NCBI RefSeq assembly: GCF_964355755.1
Contig: NC_092670.1
Coordinates: 5,853,001-5,917,000, forward strand
Direction: 5' to 3'
Length of the DNA: 64,000 nt
From: Antedon mediterranea
Taxonomy: Eukaryota > Echinodermata > Crinoidea > Comatulida > Antedonidae
The position numbers and the translations under genes were made by a program. Position 1 is the stretch's first letter; the number at the start of each line of letters is the position of its first letter. Below the pieces are notes generated by a model. The model was not told the origin of the DNA. It searched no databases and saw only the letters and a list, made by a program, of their open reading frames with translations. Positions 42,201-54,200 of the stretch are shown here, one piece after another.

Positions 42201-45200
42201 AGAAGCAACACATTCATATAAACTGGATCCGTTTACAAAAGCACAAACATCACCATTTTCACATTTGCAAACATAAACGCTGAAATTAAACGTGGCTGAA
42301 AACCCACACTTGTCTTGCATATTTATCTCAAATATCGAATCAGGATTTGACATTGCAGGTGCCCAATTAAATTTTCCGGATGTAGAAATGGTTGCATTAA
42401 CATTTCCATAAGTTTTGTTAAATGTTATCCCACAGCCTTCTGGATCCTGTATATCAAACGTAAATGTGATTGGTTCTTGGTGGATAGCTGTGTATGGGTT
42501 GGACGTGTAAATTATCGGTGCAGCATCATCTAAATTATTTGTTAAAATATACCAAGACATCATAAGTATCATAATCACAATTGTATAGTTGTTATAAGTG
42601 AAAGAGATTAGACGATAAGTGAGTTGTTCTAACCTTTGCGAGGTAACCAGCTGTCGACAGAGTCCTCTGGTAAACATTGTTGACAGCAATCTTCTGTATT
42701 TACATCAAATGCAGCGTAGCAGTGACCATCGATATTGCAGGAGTTATTCTGAAAGACATCACAAACTGCCATGTTTATTTTAAAAGTAATTTAATTACCA
42801 TATTGTAACAAGTTTTTAATATTTTTATTATTTAAAGCTTTTTTTCTGGAATCAATTTCTTCAAATTTACTTAGAGCGTAAGGCATCGTAATTAGTTCTT
42901 GCCTCATCAAGAACCTACTTTGGACTTAAACTTTATTTTTGTTTTTTACATAAATTTTTATAATAAAAGTCAACAACCTTTAAATAACATTCTCCTTCTG
43001 ATGCATTGCATACTTGGCAGACAGAATCGTAAACAATCAATACTGCCATTTCTTCACTTTTCAATTCACCATCATTACTAATTGATATCAGATAACCACT
43101 CGCTACAACACCTTCTCCTCCTGGTGAACCTGGTTGAACTGCAGGTTCCGGTAAGGGACATTTTACTTCTTGATCAGTTCTGAATATTCCTGATACTATG
43201 GAAGTTTCTTGAAGCAGTGTTACGCCAATGCCACTCACCTACATTGTTAGAAACAAAAATCACAATACATATTTGTAGGCCGACTATAAACTTAGATTAT
43301 ATAATTCTTAGATTATTTATACATTGTTTACGGCGTGAAACTTACATTGATGTGTTGGATGTGACAAGTAATATTTCCTCTTTCATCAAAATTTTCTCCA
43401 TACACTTTAGCTGATCTACAAGGTCTGCTACGAATATCACAGAGACCATCGCCAAGAACAGCAAATACTAAAGGTGGTTCAGCGAGTGAGATGGAGCAAT
43501 CGCTTCCGCCAAAACCTTCGATACAGGCACACGTCCCGTTTATGCATTCACCCTTATCGCTACACTCATTCACACATAGCTGTCCTAACAGTTCAGTTGG
43601 TGGTACAAGAGTTCCATTCTCGGATACTTCCCAATATTGTGGATTTGTGGTTAGTTCTAACTCGCATCTGTCTTGAAGTTCCGTCACCGTTTGTTTAGCA
43701 ATAGACTCATCATCTGCTACCTAAATAAATAATAAATGTTTTATAACAAAAATGAATGTTATGTGTTCGCCTAGTTAAAAATAGAGCAGTCAATTTTTGA
43801 ACGCATGAAATATTCTCACCATATCTAAATCATAAACATTCAGTATCTATATAATAGATTTATGTACATAAAGCTTTTTTTTTCATTATCTAAATACGTA
43901 TAATCATTACCATAATGTCAACAATGCAACCTTCAATGATGTCATCAATAGTGATCGATCCATTATTGATTGCATCTAAACAAACTTCATAAGTAGTCGA
44001 GTTCAGCAATGTTTCTGTACAAATTTTTGTTGTATACTCTTCAGTTAATCCATTTGGAGTTGGGAATTCTGGAATCTGGTACGTGAACATTTTAGATGAA
44101 AATAAATTTAATTAGTGTGTAATTGTCTGGACACTAAAAGTTACAAGAAGATACAATTACGAGAGTAAATATATTTGTCTAAGTTATATACATAAAAATT
44201 TAAAAGAGTTGCTTTCCGATAGAACTCTTCTGAAGCAGTTAATAGTTACGAGAAACTTAACAACTTTATTTATTTGATCAATTATAAATTGTTAGTATTA
44301 CCTGGGGCTCAAAATCAGGATCGCCGTCGAATGGAGTAAATTCGTAATTTCCAGCCTGGTCATCAAGATCATTCACCTCCACTTCTCTCTTCCTCCTTCT
44401 TACTCCGTTAGTCTCCTCGTCATCATCACTACCACAGCCTAGATTATTGTTGTTGGCGTTAAGTCCATTACAGTGGTCACATTTAATATTTCCTTCTTCA
44501 CATGAACAATATCTTTGAATCACATATGGGTTGTCCACGTTAAGAGCTCCCAGGAATATATTTTCGTTGTTTTTAACCCTATTATTTAAAACATTTAAAT
44601 AATATATTATTTTCCTTTAAACAATGACATTACCAAATTGTGTTTAACTTTTAAACTATAGTTTACAAAGTCAATCTTGTTATACATTCAATGTATGCAA
44701 AGATGAACTACTAATATTTCAATTGATCGTGCTTATAGACGTGAAGAGTAGTTGAAAGAGTCGTGAGTTCCAACCCTTGTAGTACAGGTCAGGATTTAAA
44801 CCTGAGCCTTGGGGATTAGAGGTTAACGTTAACCATCACGCTACAGCCACTATGTTGGCAAGAAGGAAAAGAATGCAATATTAATTATTTTTAGTAGAAT
44901 TATTTTAGGCAAACAAACATGATAATGAAAAAGGTGCATCGCAAACATGTTTGAACTTGATACTCAGTGATGATGTGTTCTTTATCTACTATCATTAAAA
45001 GAGGATAGTTTTATCTGCCGTGTTACCTGTTTGTGTCAACAAAAGACTGGAAACAAAATATGTATTCATTTAGAAATTGAATATACTATAATGTAGTCTT
45101 ACCTCCAACTATTATAGAAGTTTTTTGGATCAACTGTATTGTAATAAGCTGGTTTGCAGTCTTCTGGTTTTACACATTTGTAATCAGGTACACTAGAATT

Positions 45201-48200
45201 TCCATACTGACCATCATTGTGTAGTTTGTTATCAAAGTTTCCGCACAACCCTTTAATATTCTCGAAATCATCCCATGAACCCGTCATAAATACACTCACG
45301 TAACGACTCCAAAATAACTTTATTGTTATGTAGGACCCTGTCGGTAGGTTAATCTAGTGAAAACAAATATTTTGTGAACAATTACTAATTTACTATTCCC
45401 TATAGATATTATCCTACGTATTTAACGTTAAGTGGTTAGGAACCATTTTGACTGTGATTTCTTTTCAAAATTAAAATGATGAATACAATGATAATTAGTT
45501 TTTTTCGAATTGTGTATAGCCCTACACTTTTTTATTGATAATTATCGAGAATAAATGAAGGATTTATATTGTTTAGTTCTCTTTTAACAACTTATCTATA
45601 TATAAATTTACGTAAGGGCAAAATTCGGTAAATCGCGCCTTACTTCTAGAATGTTTACTCGATGGTATATAAAGTTGGTTCGTACTTTCGGTACTGATTT
45701 TAACCACCTGATGTAACCGTGTTTACTAATTAAATTAAGTTAGATAATTAGTTATTGACGATTAAAACGAATTTATGTTCAACGATTTGCCCCAAATAGG
45801 GGTGTTTTCCGATCGTGGTATACACTGTCTAATGTATGTCCATCTTGAAAAATACCCGCAGACAATAATACGAGGATGCTTCGCATTTTCCTATCTCCTC
45901 CTACGATAATTGTTTTTAACTAGAGGGTGAGCTCGCTTCGCTCGCTCCCCCTCTAGGAAGTGTAGACGATGGTTCTCGGAATGATAATGTTCTGCTTATA
46001 CATTTTCTGTCGGTTACCATTATTGAAATTGCTTGACATTCGTAAAACTGAACTACTTTGTTTCACAGTGTTTTAGATGATTAATAACATTTTAAAGTAT
46101 AGTTTTTATTGTTTGGTAGGGCCCTTTGGGGAGGCGGAGGTCATTTGAGGGAGGTGCTTATTCGAGGGATATATGTTAAATTTTTTAGTTCTAATAATAT
46201 GGTAACATTTATAATCAAATGAAATCCTCTCATAGATATGAAAAGTGGTAAAAAAGAATAACAAATGCTTGGTAAATTGCAGATAACAGTGTGGTGAATT
46301 CTACTACAAATAGTATAATTGTGTTATTATAAATATGTGGATGGACGTTTATTAGATAGTTGGGTTGTGTGGGGGGGGGGGGGGTTATTATTCAAAGTGA
46401 TGTTTTATTGGAGAGGCGTTTATTCAAATGAATACCATCCTAATAATTATTAATACATTATTTAATTTAATCATCTTTTGAAACTAACTGCCGTGACAGA
46501 GTGGGCCCCAGAAAGAAGACATTACGGCTTGCAACATGGGCAGACATCTCGGTCCTAACGGGACACAGGAAGATAGCCTACAGTTATTCCTGCAAGCTTA
46601 CTCAATAAAACTCAGCTATCGGGATTTCACTCGAAAAATGTCTTATCAAATCTCCCTATGTAATTTTATAATACTATTCCCCACAATATATTCTGATTCT
46701 TTATGGCGTATATTTAATTTGATCTTTATTAATTTGCAGTATAATTCCTATTATTTAACTACTGTACCTTCACACACGTGTGGTATGTTTTAAAATAAAC
46801 AAAAAACGGAAATGGCTATGATTAATGGCCAATTTTTTTTTCGTCTTCCAAAGGGACACTGTATTTATTGATGGAAGTGCCTGTTTCCACTCACCTTTAG
46901 GGTCAAATCTATTATTTTAACTGCTCCCTTGTGTATAAAAGAGAGAAAATATTTGAAACTAAGGTGAACTTATCTTAAACCCGGAAATTACTTTGACCGG
47001 GAAGAATTGAAATTGAGAGGAAAATCCAATGTTGAAATCATAAATGTTGTTAAAAAACTCTTTATAATATCTTCCTAAGATATAAATATGGAACAATAGC
47101 GTCGGCGTGCACACTAATGTTATCAAATCTACGTTTCGCGGTACATCTCGGATAGATAAGGTAGATAAGGCGGAGATTTGTACCGAAGTTTTTGCATTGT
47201 GCTCGCCTATGTCATAATTAACCATAATTTATATATAGATGGCTGAAAACCGGTTGAACAGCTCGAGTACAGCATCATAATGTTGAAGACAGGCCGATTT
47301 TCTTTAAAAAATACTGTTTTGATAGATTTAATATACGTTTATACAAATGTATTGATTTGAAATGAATGGAACATTCCAATATCTGTTCCACAAGTGTCTA
47401 TTCCCTCAGGCGTCGTAAAGGCAAGTACTGTATACTCATAACAGAAATTCGATCCATTTTTTTTTTAAATATGTGCTGCAGAGGTTGGATCATGGAACTA
47501 TAATATATATATATATATATATATCTTATATTATAGTTCCATGGTTGGTATTTTTTTTTAACGGATAATGAGCTAGCGTTTTCAGTCGCCGTATATTATG
47601 TACACATCTTTATTATTGCAGTTAAACCACCCACATCATCACCTCACTGGCATGAGTAGCGTTGTAAAGCCAGTAGAGGATAGGCCTACGGTGCATCATA
47701 TGCCCTAAACGCAGAACAACTTTGGTGGGTAGGGTAGGAACCAACTTAAGTATGAATTGGCTCTAAGAAACAATTGAAAACCATTAGGCCTACTAATTAA
47801 GTTGAGTTCGATAATTTAATATTAATTGACGATTAAATCGAATTTATGATTTGCCCCTAATAGAAGTGGTTTTCACAAATTGTTCTACATTATATAAACA
47901 TATACACGTGGTAGTGATGTATCGTTACATGTACTGTACTATTTCAATCGACTAGGACGGTGATAGTTTCAACAAAGTATTACATCGCAATGTTTTACTG
48001 TGTTTAGTGGTATATTATTTGTAAAACATGAAAACAATTAATATTTCGTTACTACATGGATAAAGAATATATTTAAAAATTGTTCCTCTTTGCACCCATC
48101 CTCTTTCCCACCCCTCAACTCTATAATGTTACATACAAAACACAAATTAAGTTTGTTTAAATTTGACTTAAACAATTGGTCTCATTTTGTGACAAGTTTC

Positions 48201-51200
48201 TCTTTCGGAAATAATTCACAGGGTGCTAATTTTAGTTCAGTACATAAATCACAGTGTCTATTTATTTTGCGGTACGTACATTTGAAATCGCCAGTTTTTT
48301 AACGCTGAAATTATTATGTATTCGAGAACCATCTGTGGGCACGCGACCTAGATGGTACGCGAGCGAGGCGAGCGTACCATCTACCAACTTACCTTAAAGT
48401 GTCTATTTTTGTACTCAAGAGATGTCCCAGGTGTTCTTTCACCGTCTTTTAATATTTCAGCTGTTGTCACTTTCGTATTAGTAGGAGTCCGCACCTCTTT
48501 CACCACTCCGTCGTGTGTTGCTTTAAATATTGTGTAAGTGTTACCGGCATCATTGCATCGATCAACAATTAAGTGAGTATGGCCAACTTGAACGGCAACT
48601 CCACATGTGCAAGTTACGCCATTGCATGTAGACAATCGAGTCTGAACCTATGAGATATAATTTAGTTTACGAGCTTAGACTACCATTGTTGATGTTTTGT
48701 TAATTTATGATTTACAATCTTTAGTATCATTGTTTTGACGAGGACTCAGTCATGTGTTATTTGTGAATTTACCTTAATAGGCAGAGTAGTGTGCTCGTAG
48801 AATATGAAATCTCCAGTCCCGTAAATGTGGTAATACCTGGTAATAAGGTAAAACAATTAATTAAAAACTCCGGAGATTGTAATGATTAATAATGGATGAT
48901 GGATTTTCAAATTGTTCACCACCGATGTTTTAATAAAATGTCTACACTTTAAATATAAACGTGGTTGTGAAACATACAGTAGACGTGCTTTTCTCAATAT
49001 AACAATACGATATTCATTGATATACTGCTAAAACAAATACAAAACAATAAAAATAGACGATATAACATTTAAACAACAATAACTTACCATCCATCAAAAC
49101 TACGGTAATGTGGATCACCACTTCCAGAACAACTTTTAACATTCACACCATTTGCAATTATCTTTATCAAAAATGAAATAAAACTTTTTTATTCTGTCGT
49201 AAGTTACTCGCAATTTAAGTTTTTGTAGACATTATAGTGAACTTTATCTTATTAAAAATATTATTAGGTTTCGTTGCAGGCAGTTTGAAATTAGAAGTTT
49301 CCATCAAAGAAAAATGTACAGTACGCAAAAATACTAACAAATCAAAAAATACAATATAAACTAATTACATTTATTTTATTAATTTATAAACTTATTTTAC
49401 ATGGATGACATTTTCATTAAAATAATGTTCTTACAAATGGTCCATGATTTAAAAAATTCATGCATAATAATGAACAGTGATAAGTTACAAAAGTTACAAA
49501 AATGTTTTGTTTTGTTTTAGATTATAAAAAGACATACCAGTGCAATTACATTTATATTATGACGACTACGCTTTCTTGTTTCTTGTAAATTGAACATTTT
49601 TATTTTTCGATTTAATAATTAAATTGTATTGTTTAATAACCCAATGTATTTGTATAGAAAGAGGTAATACTCACTTTGAAAGTGGGCAAACTAGTTTGTC
49701 TTGACTTCCATATTCTACTAAGGATCGTATCAAACGTTAAATCTCCCTTAAACCTTATATAGTTTGCTTTGTTTGCATATTTGAACCACGTCTTAGCTGC
49801 TATTATATTAAACGTTGCTGGAGAAACGTTTGATAAACGTTTTTTACAAGACTTGTCCGAGTACGCATAATTGCCATCAATATCGACATCTATGTTCAAT
49901 TCTAGTTCTTGGTTTGCAAAAATCATACGGAAAAGTTGAGAATTAGGAACGATGGGTATGGTTGAAGAAATATTAAATTCTATTCCATTATTTGCACCAA
50001 TATCAAATTCAATGGTGTTGTTTGGTTCGACCTTAAAAACGATTGAAAATAAACACAAATATTTAAAATAATATTTAAAACAAATTCTTCCAATTTAAGT
50101 AGTACTTACGAAGATATAAAAACAAGTAACAAATTAAAACCAGTGACGATGATTGGATTGGGAGGGTTAAGCTTTTTGAATCACCCCCTCCCCCCAAACA
50201 GGTTGTGGGCTTACCGAAATTGTATTGTGAAGATTTTAAAAACTACCGGTACATTTAAAATGATTAAAGTTATAGTTCCCGTAAATATAGACTAATATTG
50301 CGTATTATAAAATAATATAACATTTAATTTAGAAATAAAAACAAACACCATATATTAATTATTGAATCTATGGTCTATAATTACTCACCGTTAAGCCTGC
50401 ATAGAATGTGTTACTTCTTACACGAGGTGAAAAGACATGTTGATCCGTGAATTTAAGACTCACCTCACATTGCACCTAACCAATAACAATGAATATCATT
50501 ATTTAAAAAAATAATAATACGGTATAATTAAAAACCAATATTAATGTTTCTATTATTTTTTTTAATCTTGTTTTAAATAAATTATGTAATATTTTATTTT
50601 AAAAACATGTTAATTATTAAAAACAATACCATATATGGAAAAAAAGAAATAATATTTATATATAAACTGTATAATATAATAATATATAAACTGGAATTGG
50701 TCCGGCGCCTTGTGAAAAATATCGCGATCGTGCTTTCACGTCGAGCACGAATTTAGTTATCCGGTGTCAAGCGAGGTTATTCATACTCACTGTTGGTGGT
50801 CAAAGTCAAAAGAAAAACAATCATATGATTTCAAGAAATAAATGGCTTCTTGATCCATCGCTCCGAATTTAAAGCCTGTATCAGGTACGGATTCGAATCG
50901 TACTAAATTGTCTACGATTTTTTTCTCAGGCCGCCGGACCGAATCCGGACGTGAAGTGAAAGCAGCTTTACTTACATTTTCCAGGAATCACGTTTACAAG
51001 ATAACCATAGGCTTACGTGTTCACTTACTAGAGGGTATGTCCTAAGCGAGCGAAGTATTGTAAATATAATACTTACGTATGACCCGAGTTTGCTGTTGAG
51101 GATACACTGATGAGGTTCGCCGCCTCCTGAGCACTTTTTTGGGTCTGAAGCATCTACGTCATATTCATCACTAATTTTATGTTGATTCTTTTGTTCGTAA

Positions 51201-54200
51201 GCCATTGTTTCGTTGATAAACCATCGCACATAGTAATCTATATCATTGAAACTTTCCGTGGTGTTTATGTTGCAAACTGCCGATATTCCTATTTCCTCAG
51301 CTTCAAATATCAGAACTGGCTCTTCGTTGAACGTTGGAAAATTATCTAATAAATTACATTGTATGATTGTTAAAGTACCTGAATTGTCATAATTTACTAA
51401 TGTCAAAGCTTTATTATTAATAGAGTTAGTTATAACAATTTGATTATAACATAGTTTACAATTTGTTTGTCATGTATTCATAAGATTTTGTTTGTAAATC
51501 CTTTGAAAAAAATTAATAGAGTAGTATGTAGGCCTACTACTGTATGTGAAATTATCTTATGAACGTGTGATGTAATTATTTTTTTATTCATAATCTACTC
51601 TGCGTATATTAGCCAATTAGGCAAATAATAGATCTATACACCTTTTTTCAGAATGCTTGTACAACGAAGATAATTATAATGAAACTTACCATCACATGGT
51701 GGAAAACCAGTTGATGAGGTCAAATTACCATCACATGGTAAAAGAGAATCTGAAAAAAAAAAATGATTAAACAAAAAATCTTCTAAAAGTAATAATACTA
51801 AAGTCTAACAGTTTGTTCTTAAGGTTGTTTTAGGTTATATTAAGGTTCTCACGTGACATTTTAGTACTATTTTTAGTCGCGTGCAATGCGACGCTACATG
51901 TCACTATGTCGGTCGGTCGGTTGGTCGGTAAACACTAACTTGAGCACGCAAATGTAGCCATGTATATGGCCTTGTTTTGAATCGAATTGATTGAACATAC
52001 ACAGTTTGTAATACTTACCTGTGCAGTACCCCATATAAGGTTCCGGAGTGTCAGTAAGGTAATGAACAAAATATTGACCATCTTCAGTTGGACAAGCTTT
52101 AATACAAATCGCCATTGAATAGGCACACACAGTTCCATTGAAATCTACACACCCAGTAACATTTTGGATTGGGTCTCCATTTTCTGGATATGTTCCTATA
52201 ACATTACAATATGAAACTATGAAAATAATTCACAGCACATCACACTCTTCTACCTCTTATACATATTACAGTCACATTCAATAAAGTTAAGTGTAAATCA
52301 GTTAACAAACCATTAATCCAAACTGGATATTTAGTTCCACATTTAAAATTTCCTGGTGGTGATGTTGGCATTCTAATATCGATCCTATCACCCTCATTTC
52401 TCAGATTGTACCAGCCATCTCTTATGTAGTTGTCAGATATAATGAAACCCGGTTGGGTGTCATGGTGGATGCTACGGTACCAATCTGTAAGTTCAAGCTC
52501 AGAATGGCATGGGTCACCCTCTGTTGCAAAACAGTCTTCATAAGCTATCACTTTAAAGTGAATGAACAATATCAATTATTAATGTTGTGTTAAGTTTGTG
52601 TTGTGACAAACAATAAATGGTATCACTCGGAAAAACAAAACCTTTCTATGTTTGAGATGCTGAATAGTAACAGATTTTATAACTTGAAAATACTTTTCTA
52701 ATTTGTTTTCATGTAGATGATGATTGTGAGTCCTTATCACATTATACTAATGTGGTAAAAGACAAACATTACATTTATTTCACAGCCGGTTCATCTTATT
52801 GAATTCAGTATTGTGAAGTTAACGTTAACTATCATAATACTGATTAATTGATGTATACATTTTCAAAAAAAATCTCTTTCACCATTTTACAATTTATTTT
52901 GTTTGTAATTTTTACAAAATTTACCATTTTCTGTCGTTGTGAGACTAGTCTCTGTTTGTACTTCCGTTGTTGAATCTGAAAAAACAGATTTATTTTAGGA
53001 CTTAGGCTATACCTATTTGAATGTAAATACTTTCACTTTTATTATTATTACGAAAACTGTCTTTTTATTCAAGAAAAGGTTTATTGACTTTGCCTAACAT
53101 TATTGAGTGTTATTATAAATATCTCAAAACCAATAAAAACCATTTAGAGGAAAATATTAGATGAAGTGTAGATGAAAAATGTTGGTTCAATAAAATAGGC
53201 TTGTAATACTTTTAGTTATATAATCGTAAAAGATGTAATGCTTTAGAGACATTTTACTATATCTATACTTTGTTTGAAGGTTTGCATGGCGAAATCAAAT
53301 GTTGATATAAAGTTTGCGGTACACCACGTGTATTAGTTCTGATAAGAACAGTTGAGTATCTCGACGTTTCGATCAATATGCTTTGATCGTCCTCAGGACC
53401 AACCAACCGACAGACCGATCGACCAACCGACCGACATAGTAAGCTGTAGAGTCGCATTGCACGCGACTAAAAATAGTACTAGAATGTCCCCGACTCAACA
53501 GTTCTTTTCAGAACTAATACACGTGGTGTACCGCAAAATATATATCAACATAATATCTATACTGCTAAGATGTTTTGCATTCTTTAAAACCCTTCAAGAC
53601 AAGATGTGTCTAACCTTAATATTTACCTGTAAATATAAGTAAGCCTCCTGGTTTATTAAGTCGACTATCACTACTTTGCATGGATGATATTCCAGTCTGT
53701 TTATCAACTCGATATATACCCGACGTCCAATCTGACCAGTACAGATAGTTTCCGTAAATCTCAATACCAAAAGGATACTTTCCGACTACATAAATGATCG
53801 TCCTTCTGCTGGTTCCATCAAGGTTAGATTCCTCGATTTGTCCAGTTCCTGCATCACACCAATACATCTTCCCCTCTTCAATAAAGAAGAGATGATAGAA
53901 AAGAAAGTTGTTTTAATGAGACCATATTTTTTCTTTTTTCATTGATACAAAATTTTAATGTCAAGTGAAATGTATTATTCTCAATTTAGATGAGAGGGTA
54001 GATGAGAGTATTTCTTGGGCATCATCTTTAATTAATGTTTCTGTGATGCATTTAAAAAGGCAAACAAGAGTAATGAGTGTGGATACTCCTCATTGTAAAT
54101 TTCTGTCTACATTATCAAACTAGTTTGACAAAACTGTCTATATATTGGTACATCACATTGTTTTGTTACAAAAGGTTTTATAGTGTAGACAGAGCTTAAG

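Larger units (their letters stand above)
45595..48383 (+). mobile_element. Helitron-like family A, copy A6, interrupted
   Basis: Starts TCTATATATAAATTTACGTA after A at 45594 and ends at the hairpin CTAGATGG...CCATCTA at 48383, where the last G and the host T are missing. It is split by family B copy B2 at 45920-47239. Removing B2 leaves an element of about 1.47 kb, like A1 and A2. Comparison with the gene A intron shows it was inserted after the duplication. Confidence 0.75.
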
